Positions 17,514 to 27,689 of a stretch of DNA of 64,000 nt are shown here, one piece after another. The notes beneath the pieces were generated by a model. It was given only the letters and a program-made list of their open reading frames with translations. It did not search any database and had not been told where the DNA came from. A program made the translations under genes and the position numbers. Every line of letters starts with the position of its first letter. Positions within the stretch are counted from its first letter, which is position 1. Origin of the DNA: Actinomyces graevenitzii C83 (GTDB taxonomy: Bacteria > Actinomycetota > Actinomycetes > Actinomycetales > Actinomycetaceae); NCBI RefSeq assembly GCF_000239695.1, contig NZ_JH470338.1, positions 1,201,830 to 1,265,829 on the forward strand, read 5' to 3'.

Positions 17514-18757
17514 AGCGCCGCCTTTCGCAATAATGCCGGAAGCTCACTAAGCGCCCCCAAGTGCAGCAAATCCATTGCCCCCAAACGGTTACGCCCCGCC
17601 CGCCCCGGGCTCACCCGCAACACATAAGAACGCGCCGACACCGGCAGACGCACCCAAGCACGCTCAATTAGCTCCAAATCAGCCCCTGAACCAGTAATCA
17701 ACACCGCCACCGAGGCACCCGGACAAGCCGCCACCGCCTCCTTAGTCAACTCCGGCAAGTCAGCGGCGCGCCCATCCATCTCCACCAGGCTCAACGCATC
17801 CAAAGCCCGCTTAGGGTTAGGCAGCGCCGGCACCCCCGCCTGAGTCACCAAAGTAACCTCACGGCTAGCCTTAATCGTGGCCACAATCAGCGACGCCGCC
17901 GCCGAGACAGCCACCTCAAACTCAGCCTCACTAGCCCAAGACGCCGCCCGCGTATCCAACACCACCAACAGGTGAGCCCGACGCGTCTCCTCAAACTGAC
18001 GCACCATCAACTTGCCGGTGTGAGCCGTAGACTTCCAGTGAATATTGCGCCGATCATCGCCGGGCACATACTCACGCAAAGTATGAAAAGACACATCCGA
18101 GCTAGACAAATCCCGGATCGTAGCGCCCTCAATATCCTTAATGAAACCAATGGCTTCACTTTCCAAAGCCACCGTACGCGGATGCACATACAGCTCAATG
18201 CGCTGACTCCAGCGGCGCTCGCGGCGCACTAGGCCCAGCCCGTCACCGTTAACACTGCGCACTGGGCCGATTGGCACCAGGCCGCGTCGGGCGGTGGGGA
18301 TAGCTAGAGGCTGGCTAATCATCTGGCCGGCGCGCAGGGAGGGCACCAGTACGTCAGCGGTGGATTTACCTACCGGTAGTTCCATCACGGCTTTGCGGGT
18401 ACGCCGGGTGCCGGCGTTGGTGGCTTGTAGCTCGCCGTAGGCGTTATCGCCCACCACCACTCGCTCGTTTTGCACATACAGGTTGATGTTGTGTTTACCC
18501 AATCCCAGGGCGCTTAGCGGGGATAGTAGGGCCAGTACGCCTAGTACCAGGCCGATCACCGCCAGCTCCACCCAATGCGTTAGCAGGGCTAGGCCTAGCG
18601 CGCTTAGCGCCACTGCGGTCACGCCCCACCACAGGGGGGTGAGCACCTGGGTGGCGCGGGCGCGCAGGCGTCGCCAGCTAGTGGGTTTTTGGCCCTTTGC
18701 GCCAGGGTTTAAGTCGACGCCGCCGCGTGGGGGCGTAGAGCTAGTTTTAGCGGTCAT
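17510..18757 (-). CDS. DUF58 (vWA-like) protein
   Basis: 415 residues. Two hydrophobic segments near 40-85, then a beta-rich region and the diagnostic DUF58 motif LREYVPGDDRRNIHWKST (about 230-248), followed by a vWA-like fold starting HLLVVLDTR. Partner of MoxR ATPases, thought to act as chaperone or assembly factors for membrane or exported proteins. It starts three bases after the MoxR stop and overlaps the transglutaminase start by four. Confidence 0.92.
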   Translation of the reverse strand: MTAKTSSTPPRGGVDLNPGAKGQKPTSWRRLRARATQVLTPLWWGVTAVALSALGLALLTHWVELAVIGLVLGVLALLSPLSALGLGKHNINLYVQNERVVVGDNAYGELQATNAGTRRTRKAVMELPVGKSTADVLVPSLRAGQMISQPLAIPTARRGLVPIGPVRSVNGDGLGLVRRERRWSQRIELYVHPRTVALESEAIGFIKDIEGATIRDLSSSDVSFHTLREYVPGDDRRNIHWKSTAHTGKLMVRQFEETRRAHLLVVLDTRAASWASEAEFEVAVSAAASLIVATIKASREVTLVTQAGVPALPNPKRALDALSLVEMDGRAADLPELTKEAVAACPGASVAVLITGSGADLELIERAWVRLPVSARSYVLRVSPGRAGRNRLGAMDLLHLGALSELPALLRKAAL

Positions 18758-18760
18758 GGT

Positions 18761-19726
<966 letters not shown>

Positions 19727-19796
19727 GGGTTATTCCTTTCAAAACTTTTCGCTGACGCTTATAACGACGACGCAGCTTTATGGCTGCAAAGCTGGT

Positions 19797-22700
19797 TTAT
19801 TGGTGTGTACCTGACTCGCATTGCAAAGCGGCGTTATCTTCTTTTTCTTCCGCCGGGGTAATGCTGGTGGCGACATATAGAGTCGCTCCGCCTACAAATG
19901 AGGTGTAGCGTTTTTCTTCTTTACCGGCATCAGCGTTAATCGAGTAGGTTTTACCTGCCCAGGTAATGGTGCACTTGGTGGTGGTGCCGTCCTTCCAGTC
20001 CCACAGCTTGACGCCGTAGCGGTAGCAGTTGGGGCTGGTGCTGCCGCAGCTGCCGTTTACTACCTGGGAGCGGTCCACAAAGCCCTGGTAGTTGTTGGCT
20101 GGCTTGGGTTCTGCCGCCGACGGCGCCGCTAGGCTTTGGCAGCGCGGTTCAGATTCGCGGGTGCCGGCCTCGCTGGTTACCTGCTTGGAACTGGTGCAGA
20201 TTTTTACTTCTTTACCTGCTTCAACCCCGTTTTGGAATTCCACAGTGCCGCCGCCTGCCGGCGGCTCCTGCTTATTGGTGTAGGCAGCACCAGTGCTGAT
20301 GTAAGCCGAGCTGGTGGCGGTGCGCCCATTGCCGTTAGCGGGGCCAACTTGGCAGCTGACCTTAGTGCCCTCAGGGCGAGTGCAGGCCAAAGTGGGCGAG
20401 ATTGGGGCGCCAAAAGGCGTCACCTTACCGGCCACTACTCCTTCAGAGCACTTACCTGAAGAGTTACAGGCGCGCACATAAATAGTGGATTCTTTACCGT
20501 TAGTTAAGCCGTTACCTGTTTTATTGGCTACCGACTGCCAGGTGTTCTGATCGGTTGACCATTCCAGGTTCTGGGAATTTTTGTCACCGCTGGTAGCCGT
20601 GAAGTCTACCGCGTTATCAGCGCCAGTAGCCTTGGGGGCTGCAGACACTGAAGGAGCAGATACTTTACCCTCCAGCTTCATAGTGTATGAGACTTCCTCA
20701 GACGTGCCGCCGCGAGTTACCGCCCTAACTGAGAACTTCACGGTCCTGTCTACGCTTGTATCAATTTCATAGGGCTTACTTAACCCATAAATCACTATGG
20801 CACTAGAGGCCGTAGGGCTATCGGTGTAAGAAAGGAGGTAGTGGGTAATCGGCAGCCCACCAGTGTTGGCTGGCGGGTTCCACGACACCAGCACCCTGGT
20901 GGTGCCATCTGAACCCTGGCCCTGTTTAACTGCCGTCAAATTAGTGGGCGGGCCAGGCTTGCCATAGGGAGTCACCGGCTGGCTAGCAGCTGATTCCTGA
21001 CTGGCACCTTGAGCATTAACCGCGCGCACAGTGGCCGTATAGGCCGTGCCGTTGGTTAGGCCCGTGAAGGTAGCCTTAGGTTCGGTTACGTTCTGGCTGA
21101 GCCCACCTGGGGAGAGCGTAATTACGTAACCGGTGATACGCGAGCCGGGCGAGTTAGACCTGTTCCACGTGAAACTAGCGCTGCCGTCACCAGCCTTACC
21201 AACGGGGGCTCCGGGCGCCGTCGGCACCACACTGACTTGCACACTGGCAGTATTAGAACGCGGGGACTGACCCACCGCGTTACGGGCCACCACATAGAAG
21301 GAGTGGGTAATTCCCGGGGTGCGGCCGGGCATAATGCAGCTGGTGACCACGCCACAGTCAAGCAGGTCGCCCTGCACTGTGTCGTGGACGGTGAAGTTAT
21401 TGATGTCGGCGCCGTTAGAAGCCCCGGCGGTGAAGGAAACTGTCACTGCGTCGGAGCCGTTAGCGGTGGCCCTAACCCCGCTGGGGGCGTCAGGCAAGCC
21501 GCGTACACTCACCGCAATGGTGCCCGTAACTTCACGGTCGGCGTCGTTAGTTTTATCGCCCACCCGGTAGGAGATGTTGTAGGTGCCGTGCAGGCCTTCC
21601 CGAGCGCTAATGGTTAGGGACGTGCCCGAGGCGCGCACGCTAATACCATCGCTGGAGCTAGGCGAGCCCACCAGGTGGATCGGGGTGTCAGTAAAGGGGT
21701 TAGTGGCGTAGTTGGCCACGTCAACCGTGGTGGATTTACCTGCATCCACGCTCACCTGAGCTTGGCTTAGCTGCACCAGCGGCTCTTTAGCGCCGGTGAC
21801 ACTAACCGGAATTACCGCTTTAGTGCTGGCTCCCTTGGCGTCGCGCACAGTCAACGCCAAGTTAGCGCTGTTGCCGCGCTTAGCCCCCGTGCCGGTCTGC
21901 ACCTTGAGGGTGTGACCATCAACGCTGGCTTGGATACCATTGGCGGCCCCCGAAACCGTGTAGGTCATGGAGGCGGGGTCGTCGCCGTCGGGGTCGCTAA
22001 CCCAGCTGCTCATATCCGCGCTGACGCTTTGACCACCCACGGCCACCTCAATGGCGGTGGGGCGCACCTGCGGGGGACGGTTAGCAGCGCCCGGATCCAC
22101 AATCAGCGGGATCGTGAGCGTGGCAGACAGGGCTTTATCGTCGCTGCCGTCAGTTACCGTAACCGTGATTGAGGAGGGCCCGGAATAGTCAGCTTTAGCC
22201 CCAAACTCCAAGGTGGCAGAGTCTTTAACTAGTGTTGAGCCATCCCAACCGGCGGAGGCGCTAGCCTGCCCATCTTTCGGCACACTTACGCTGCGACCGC
22301 TACGTACACGCACATAATTCTTTAGTGCGATAGCGGTTTTAGTGCCGGCTTTAACATGGATAGGAGTCTTAGACACATTCAGCTCAGGGTTAGTTACCTG
22401 GTTGCCAGGCACCCACACCACAGCTGAAGCAGACAGGGAGTCCTTGTCGGTAACCGTGTAGAGCACGTAACGCCCCTGCGTGGCCGGCTCAATTAGCAGG
22501 TCTTTACCCGAAACTTTCACGCCCGGGTCAGAGCTGGTGACGCGGTCAGATTCAATATCGCCGTCGGGGTCTTCATCATTATCAAGCACAGACACCTTCA
22601 CGGTGCCCTGGGCGGCGCGAACCTGCTCAACACTGACCTCGTCGTCGCGCGCAATAGGCGCAACCAGGGCGGCGTCGGGCGAAACCACCACGGTGACCAA

Positions 22701-25700
22701 GCCAATTACCGGCTCAGAGTGGCCGTCGCTGACCCCGTATTGCAGTGAATAGGTACCGGCTTTTTCAGGGGCCTTGAACACTACCCGTGAATGCTCAGCG
22801 CTGACCTCAATTGAGTCGTCGCTGCTGCGTACATCGTCTGCCACTAGTGAAAGTGGATCCCCATCGGGGTCAAGGTCGTTAGACAGCACCGGGACCGATA
22901 CTTTCACGCCTGGACGCACCCGCACCGAGTCAGAGATAGCCACCGGCTGCTGGTTAGTGCCAGCTACGGCGCTTACCCCCACCTTGACCTGGCCGTTAGC
23001 GCTGCGCCCTAGGCGGTCGGTGACGGTGTAGCTAAACACGTCCGTGCCGGCCGCGCCGTTGGCGGCGGTGTAGGTCAGGTATGTGCCGCTAACTTCAGCG
23101 CTACCCAAAGTGGGTGAGGTTGCCAGGCCCGTCAAGCTCACCGAGTCACCTTCAGCGTCAATGCCCTGCAGCGGGATAGGAATAGTTACCTTCTCCCCCG
23201 CCACGGCGCGTGCCTGCACATCTTGCGGGTGGGGGGCGGTGTCGTTTTCAGGATCAGAGCCCACCACCGTCAAGTTCACGGCGGCACTAGCTACGTTCCC
23301 GGAGGCGTCGCGCACCGTGTAAATGAGCTTGCCGGAGCCAGGCTGGTTAGCGGCACGGAAACGCACCACATTGTCAGAGACGAAAGCTTTACCCAGGTTG
23401 GCTGACACTGAGCTTTGCAGATCAGGCTGCACGGTGAGCTTAAGCCCGCCCGGGGAGCGGTCATTGTTTAGCACCGAGATGCTACCCACGTCACCAACGC
23501 GCACCACCAGGTTGTCGTCGTTTAGCTGCGGGGGTTTAGTCATGTCAGCTGCCGGGGTGGGCACAACCCGGATAGTGCCCTGGGTGGCGCCAGACTGGTT
23601 GACGGCGGTGTAGGTCAAGCTGGCCGGCTCACTTAGGCCGCTGGGCGCCGTGATTTTCACGATCCGGTGTTCCAAAACTGCCGCCACCAGCGGGGAGCCG
23701 TCAGGGGTTTTAACTGACTGGACTGACAACACGCCCCCGGTGGGGTCGGTGTCGTTATCCAAGGCGGCTACCAAAGCCGAGCCACCCTCAGGCAGGGAAG
23801 TGACGTCGTCTTGCACAATTGGCACAGATTTTTCTGCGCTCTTAATGGCGTCAACCCTAATAAAGCCCGAGGCGGTCTTGGGGCCGTTAGAAACCTGATA
23901 GTTCAGGTAGTAGGTGCCTTCCAGACTGGGCGTGAAGGTAAGCACCCCGGTGGGCAGGTCACTGGTTACTGACAAGCCGGCAGGGGCATCAGATACCTGG
24001 GTTAGGCGCAGGGTGCCACCGTTGGGGTCAGAGTCGTTATCCATGGGGGTTAGCTGCGCGGAAACACCCACCGGAGTGACCAGGTGGTCACCGTTGGTGA
24101 TGGGATCGAGGTTGCCCGGGGCTTTAACGGTCACGTTCAGGCTACCTTCGCCATCGGCGCGCCCGTCAGAGAAGATAACTTTCAGGCTTACATCGCCGGG
24201 GGAAGTGCCGGTGTCTTTAATGGTGATAGTGCCGTCAGCGCGCCAATTGACGTTCATGGTCGACGGCGCCTGCACGCTCTTGATGTAGATCTGGTCCCCA
24301 TCTGGGTCTAGCCAGTCGTTAGAGACGTTGATTTGGCCCTGCGCCCCGGTGGCCAGGGTGAGCACAGAGCGGTTAGTTTGCTTGGGAGCTTCATTAACCG
24401 AGTCAGGGTGCACGGTTAGCTGCACGCTGGCTTGGGCGTTGGCACGCCCGTCACTGAGGTCATAGTTGAAGGTGCTAGAGCCGGTAGCGCCGGCATCTAC
24501 CCGCACCTGCAGGGCGGCGCCGTCACGCACCGGGGCCACATTCCCCCAGCTGGGCTGGCTGAGCGGGGCAGCGGTGAGCACGTCGGCGTCTTCATCAGTG
24601 TCGTTGTTGATTACCGGTAGGTAAGCGGTACCGCCTGCGCGCACGCCGTACTCGTCGTTATTGGCTTTGGGCGGGTGGTTTTCGTCCTTGTGTTCTTTGG
24701 GGGCGTTTTGGTCGCGCTGGTTGGAGTCGTCTTCCTCGTCCTCGTTTTCCAGCTTGGATTTGACCTCTTCCCAGCCCTTTACCTCAACCATGTCCTTATC
24801 AGGCAGCCACAGCCCACCGGTTTTGACGTCGTTGAGTACGATCACGTCGCGGTTGGTGCGAAACACTGCCTGGCTGGCCTGGTTCAATGTGGAAACTTTA
24901 CGGGCCAGGTCATTTTTGGTGCCGGGGCAGTCACGCAGGAAGCTACCTTGCCCACTCCAGGCCGCATATACACAGCCTCGGTGTAGCACCGGGCGCGAGG
25001 GGGAACCCTGGGCGGTTTTGGCTTTAACGGTGGTGACTTTTTTGTCATCCAGGTTTACTCGCAGCAGCGCCCCGCGCGCGCCCACCAGCACGTCTTTAGC
25101 TTCCGGGCCAGCTTCTTGTAGCTGCAGGTCGGTGCCGTTTAGGTGGACGGCCTCCCCGCTGGGCAGTACCAGCGTGTTGTTTTTGGTATCTAGCACCACT
25201 GCCTGCTTGCCTACCGCACTGACCTGCAATTTGGCGTTGTTGGCGAGTTTGGGCAGTTTAGTTTCGCTTACGTCTAACTGCTCACCTGCGGGGGTGAGGG
25301 TCTTAATTTTGCCGGCTTTTAGGCTTACTACGTGGGCGACGCCGTCGCTACCGATACTTAGCACCGCGCCGGGCATGTCGGTCACCACCGGGGAGGCGGT
25401 GGCGGGGTTGAAACTGGCGGCCTGAGCGGCGTCAGCTAGCCACACTTTGCCGGTTTTAGCATCCGCATAGCCGATACGTGAGCCGCCCATCTGGATTTTG
25501 TCAGCGCCAGCGAATTTAATGGATTCTTTCAGGGCCACGCGGGCAGGGTCTACGCGAGTAAAAGAGCCGCCATCAGTGTTAGCTACAAACACTGTGGCGC
25601 CGTTTTGGCGTACATCAAAGTTAGTGGAGTCGGTGCGTACGCGCCCGTCTAGGGCTTGGGCTTGGTAAGACAGGTGCCCAACCAGGCGCATGTCCTGGTT

Positions 25701-25916
25701 AGTTACCCACACGCCGCCGTCGTTGAGGTTTACTTCTTTGGAAACAATGCCCGGGTGGGCTACTGCCAGGGCCACCACGGAGGCAGTAGCTACGGCGGTG
25801 GCCGCACCGATTAGGTTGCGAAGTTTAATTCGGGCTCCCATGCCTGCACGTAAACGTGTATGGGCAGAGCTATCGGCGCCTTGGCGCTTGGAGCGCACCA
25901 ACTTGGGCAGCTTCAA
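19797..25916 (-). CDS. Giant membrane-anchored beta-propeller / Ig-like / FnIII surface protein
   Basis: 2039 residues; ATG 25916 behind GTGAGG. Basic cytosolic start, one membrane segment near 35-55, then an outside region. Residues about 60-380 look like a beta-propeller (repeated GVWVTNQD/VFVANTDGG-like blades). A charged linker (EDEEDDSNQRDQN) follows. About ten cadherin/VCBS-like Ig repeats then carry Ca-binding-type motifs (NDTDED, NDSDPNGG, NDLDPDGD, NDEDPDGD). Three FnIII domains lie at about 1510-1790. The C-terminus has several Cys residues. First gene of the minus-strand cluster; similar giants accompany MoxR/DUF58/kinase operons in other actinobacteria. Probable adhesin or wall scaffold; no ligand can be named. 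Confidence 0.85.
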   Translation of the reverse strand: MKLPKLVRSKRQGADSSAHTRLRAGMGARIKLRNLIGAATAVATASVVALAVAHPGIVSKEVNLNDGGVWVTNQDMRLVGHLSYQAQALDGRVRTDSTNFDVRQNGATVFVANTDGGSFTRVDPARVALKESIKFAGADKIQMGGSRIGYADAKTGKVWLADAAQAASFNPATASPVVTDMPGAVLSIGSDGVAHVVSLKAGKIKTLTPAGEQLDVSETKLPKLANNAKLQVSAVGKQAVVLDTKNNTLVLPSGEAVHLNGTDLQLQEAGPEAKDVLVGARGALLRVNLDDKKVTTVKAKTAQGSPSRPVLHRGCVYAAWSGQGSFLRDCPGTKNDLARKVSTLNQASQAVFRTNRDVIVLNDVKTGGLWLPDKDMVEVKGWEEVKSKLENEDEEDDSNQRDQNAPKEHKDENHPPKANNDEYGVRAGGTAYLPVINNDTDEDADVLTAAPLSQPSWGNVAPVRDGAALQVRVDAGATGSSTFNYDLSDGRANAQASVQLTVHPDSVNEAPKQTNRSVLTLATGAQGQINVSNDWLDPDGDQIYIKSVQAPSTMNVNWRADGTITIKDTGTSPGDVSLKVIFSDGRADGEGSLNVTVKAPGNLDPITNGDHLVTPVGVSAQLTPMDNDSDPNGGTLRLTQVSDAPAGLSVTSDLPTGVLTFTPSLEGTYYLNYQVSNGPKTASGFIRVDAIKSAEKSVPIVQDDVTSLPEGGSALVAALDNDTDPTGGVLSVQSVKTPDGSPLVAAVLEHRIVKITAPSGLSEPASLTYTAVNQSGATQGTIRVVPTPAADMTKPPQLNDDNLVVRVGDVGSISVLNNDRSPGGLKLTVQPDLQSSVSANLGKAFVSDNVVRFRAANQPGSGKLIYTVRDASGNVASAAVNLTVVGSDPENDTAPHPQDVQARAVAGEKVTIPIPLQGIDAEGDSVSLTGLATSPTLGSAEVSGTYLTYTAANGAAGTDVFSYTVTDRLGRSANGQVKVGVSAVAGTNQQPVAISDSVRVRPGVKVSVPVLSNDLDPDGDPLSLVADDVRSSDDSIEVSAEHSRVVFKAPEKAGTYSLQYGVSDGHSEPVIGLVTVVVSPDAALVAPIARDDEVSVEQVRAAQGTVKVSVLDNDEDPDGDIESDRVTSSDPGVKVSGKDLLIEPATQGRYVLYTVTDKDSLSASAVVWVPGNQVTNPELNVSKTPIHVKAGTKTAIALKNYVRVRSGRSVSVPKDGQASASAGWDGSTLVKDSATLEFGAKADYSGPSSITVTVTDGSDDKALSATLTIPLIVDPGAANRPPQVRPTAIEVAVGGQSVSADMSSWVSDPDGDDPASMTYTVSGAANGIQASVDGHTLKVQTGTGAKRGNSANLALTVRDAKGASTKAVIPVSVTGAKEPLVQLSQAQVSVDAGKSTTVDVANYATNPFTDTPIHLVGSPSSSDGISVRASGTSLTISAREGLHGTYNISYRVGDKTNDADREVTGTIAVSVRGLPDAPSGVRATANGSDAVTVSFTAGASNGADINNFTVHDTVQGDLLDCGVVTSCIMPGRTPGITHSFYVVARNAVGQSPRSNTASVQVSVVPTAPGAPVGKAGDGSASFTWNRSNSPGSRITGYVITLSPGGLSQNVTEPKATFTGLTNGTAYTATVRAVNAQGASQESAASQPVTPYGKPGPPTNLTAVKQGQGSDGTTRVLVSWNPPANTGGLPITHYLLSYTDSPTASSAIVIYGLSKPYEIDTSVDRTVKFSVRAVTRGGTSEEVSYTMKLEGKVSAPSVSAAPKATGADNAVDFTATSGDKNSQNLEWSTDQNTWQSVANKTGNGLTNGKESTIYVRACNSSGKCSEGVVAGKVTPFGAPISPTLACTRPEGTKVSCQVGPANGNGRTATSSAYISTGAAYTNKQEPPAGGGTVEFQNGVEAGKEVKICTSSKQVTSEAGTRESEPRCQSLAAPSAAEPKPANNYQGFVDRSQVVNGSCGSTSPNCYRYGVKLWDWKDGTTTKCTITWAGKTYSINADAGKEEKRYTSFVGGATLYVATSITPAEEKEDNAALQCESGTHQ

Positions 25917-26091
25917 TTTTTAACCTCACTGAAAATTTTGGAGCTGGCAGCCAGAGCTCGCGAGACTCTCACTGCTGGCCATTGTTCAGCCTGGTAGGGC
26001 CGGGGATTTGTAGGTTTATGTTGCCGCCAGCGCGCTTTGAGGGCGCAAGCAGGGCAACAAACACCCTAGGTCTAGCCTTCACCCTAGCGCG

Positions 26092-26109
26092 ATGGGGAGC
26101 CTTCCCCAT
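26092..26109. repeat. Perfect inverted repeat upstream of the giant surface-protein gene
   Basis: ATGGGGA (26092-26098) and TCCCCAT (26103-26109) with loop GCCT, about 180 bp before the minus-strand operon start. It could be an operator or RNA hairpin in that operon's leader. No function is shown. Confidence 0.4.
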
Positions 26110-26189
26110 AAAACCTAGGTATTTAGTTAGCAATCTATCAGGGCATTTTTGAGCTTTGTCACCTCCTTTAGGAGCAGCCTTCGCGGCCT

Positions 26190-26305
26190 TCAGCACTGTT
26201 CTCAGCGCAGCCTTCAGCCCCACCCTCAGCTCGTCCTTCAGCGCTCCCCTAGCGCAATCAGCGCCCCACTCAGCGCGGCCTTCATTGCATCCCTCAGCGC
26301 AGTCT
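26190..26305. repeat. Degenerate 12-bp tandem repeats
   Basis: TCAGC recurs at 26190, 26202, 26214, 26226 and 26238, then (after one 8-base unit at 26250) at 26258, 26270, 26282 (as TCATT) and 26294: ten units of a 12-bp motif with consensus TCAGCGCnnCCT. On the minus strand the unit equals four codons (Ala-Leu-Lys/Arg-Ala type), so the array may be the relic of a gene for an amphipathic helix. With the inverted repeat and promoter below it accounts for most of the ~450-base gap between the giant protein gene and the metF leader. Confidence 0.6.
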
Positions 26306-26315
26306 CAATTTTGTC

Positions 26316-26332
26316 CACCAGACAAACTGGTG
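26316..26332. promoter_or_regulatory. Inverted repeat just upstream of the met promoter
   Basis: CACCAG (26316-26321) and CTGGTG (26327-26332) with a 5-base centre, ending one base before the -35 box of the leader-peptide promoter. The position suits a repressor or activator operator. It does not match the McbR-type site known from corynebacteria. Confidence 0.4.
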
Positions 26333-26333
26333 A

Positions 26334-26361
26334 TTGCACAGCCGCTCAGATGTGTTAGCAT
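26334..26361 (+). promoter_or_regulatory. Promoter of the met leader / metF-metE unit
   Basis: TTGCAC (26334-26339) and TAGCAT (26356-26361) with a 16-bp spacer. The leader ATG begins nine bases after the -10 box and has no ribosome site, so transcription would start at or close to the A of the ATG, giving a leaderless mRNA, common in actinobacteria. Confidence 0.6.
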
Positions 26362-26370
26362 CAAACCACT

Positions 26371-26448
26371 ATGAGTGTTTGGACCAAATTCGAATTCCCC
26401 CAGCGCATGTGCGTATGTGGATCGATTCGTGCTCGAATGTGCAGCTGA
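26371..26448 (+). CDS. Cys/Met-rich leader peptide upstream of metF
   Basis: 25 codons: ATG 26371, TGA 26446-26448. The second half reads RMCVCGSIRARMCS, with three Cys and two internal Met among 14 residues, followed by the stop. It starts right behind a promoter with almost no 5' leader and sits ahead of methionine-synthesis genes, matching the pattern of actinobacterial leaderless Cys-rich upstream ORFs that attenuate sulfur genes when Cys-tRNA runs low. Translation and function are inferred; the position, codons and promoter are seen. Confidence 0.6.
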   Translation: MSVWTKFEFPQRMCVCGSIRARMCS

Positions 26449-26513
26449 CACTGTTGTCCGCCATTCACTGACCACTCCTTCGCACTAAACCATATTCATT
26501 AGTCTCACCATAA

Positions 26514-26549
26514 CTACAGGCATATCTGTAGCTACTCCAGTGCAGCTAC
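26514..26549 (+). promoter_or_regulatory. Mutually exclusive small hairpins between leader peptide and metF
   Basis: CTACAG (26514-26519) can pair with CTGTAG (26526-26531), while GTAGCT (26528-26533), sharing four of those bases, can pair with AGCTAC (26544-26549). The two stems cannot form together. A third pairing, AAGGCAC (26583-26589) with GTGCCTT (26615-26621), would cover the preferred metF start. No clear U-run follows, so control might be at translation or through Rho. Confidence 0.35.
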
Positions 26550-26614
26550 CAGGCGCCGCAACCAGCGCAATGCACTTATGCGAAGGCACGGTCACAAACA
26601 CGAAAGTTTCTATA

Positions 26615-27586
26615 GTGCCTTTCTCTAACGACATTTACGCCTGCCCCTGTACCCACGACCATGAGCCCACCTTGCTCTCCTTTGAGGTTATGCCTCCGCG
26701 CAAACCCTCCCTGGAGGCCCCCTTCTGGCAGACAGTGGATCAGCTGCTGCAAGTGCGCCCCGACTTCATGTCTGTCACCTACGGGGCTGGTGGCAAGGAC
26801 CGCTCAAACGCCCGCGCCACCGTGCACCGCCTGGTGGCAGACACCCCCATCCAGCCCATCGCCCACCTGACCTGCGTGGGTAACTCCACCGCTGAAGTGG
26901 TTTCCACGGTTTATGACTACCTAGACTCTGGGGTGCGTACCTTCCTAGCTCTGCGTGGTGACCCCCCAGCAGGCGAAACCAGTTGGGAGCCCGGCCCTGA
27001 CGGCGTCGCCAGTGCCACTGAGCTAATCCACCTGATCCGCACGGTTGAACAGCGCCGCTGCGAAGCCCACCCCGGTGAGGCGCTGCGCTCAGCTTTTAAG
27101 CCCCTAACCATTGCGGTGGCCGCCTTCCCGGCCGGCAACCCGGCGGCTGGTACCACCCCCACCCAGGAGGTGGAGCGGCTGCTAGTTAAGCAGGCAGCCG
27201 GCGCTTCTTTCGCCATCACCCAGCTGTTTTGGAATGCAGAGGTGTACGCCTCCTTCGTGGAGCGCGCCCGCCGCGCCGGCGTACACATCCCGATTGTTCC
27301 CGGTATCCTGCCAGCCACCGACCCGGCGCGTCTGCGCCGCGTCCAAGACCTAACCGGCATTGAGGTGCCCGAACACCTGCTATCCACTTTGGCCGGCTAC
27401 CAGCACCAAGAACAGCGTGACGCTTTCGGCGCCGCCTTCGGCTCCAAACTGATCCACTCGGTTTTGGAGGCGGGCGCCCCCGGCGTGCACCTATACACCT
27501 TCAACAAGGCCAAACCGGTACTAGACATTTTGTCTCTAATGGGTGTGGAGCCTACCGCGCACCACTCCCCGCTACTTGCGCGCTAA
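26615..27586 (+). CDS. metF: Methylenetetrahydrofolate reductase
   Basis: Reduces 5,10-methylene-THF to 5-methyl-THF, the methyl donor for the MetE enzyme encoded next. TIM-barrel motifs: LLSFEVMPPR, FMSVTYGAGG, PIAHLTCVG, FLALRGDPP, and ITQLFWNAEVY. From GTG 26615 the protein has 323 residues with about 20 before the first strand, close to E. coli MetF; a GAAAG lies eight bases upstream. GTG 26540 and ATG 26570 are also in frame but lack ribosome sites, and the first falls inside an RNA hairpin. Probably controlled by the leader peptide upstream. Confidence 0.88.
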   Translation: MPFSNDIYACPCTHDHEPTLLSFEVMPPRKPSLEAPFWQTVDQLLQVRPDFMSVTYGAGGKDRSNARATVHRLVADTPIQPIAHLTCVGNSTAEVVSTVYDYLDSGVRTFLALRGDPPAGETSWEPGPDGVASATELIHLIRTVEQRRCEAHPGEALRSAFKPLTIAVAAFPAGNPAAGTTPTQEVERLLVKQAAGASFAITQLFWNAEVYASFVERARRAGVHIPIVPGILPATDPARLRRVQDLTGIEVPEHLLSTLAGYQHQEQRDAFGAAFGSKLIHSVLEAGAPGVHLYTFNKAKPVLDILSLMGVEPTAHHSPLLAR

Positions 27587-27689
27587 ACCAGCGCCGTCGT
27601 CGTCAATCCGTAACCATCAACCATTAGCTACCCACTAGCGTGCGTCTACTTTCGTGCGCGCTAATCCAAGAAAATCAAGGAGAACACCC

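Noticed and set aside
26540..26614. metF starting at GTG 26540
   Set aside because: The codon lies in the loop region of a predicted leader hairpin, lacks a ribosome site, and would add 25 residues not seen in the family.
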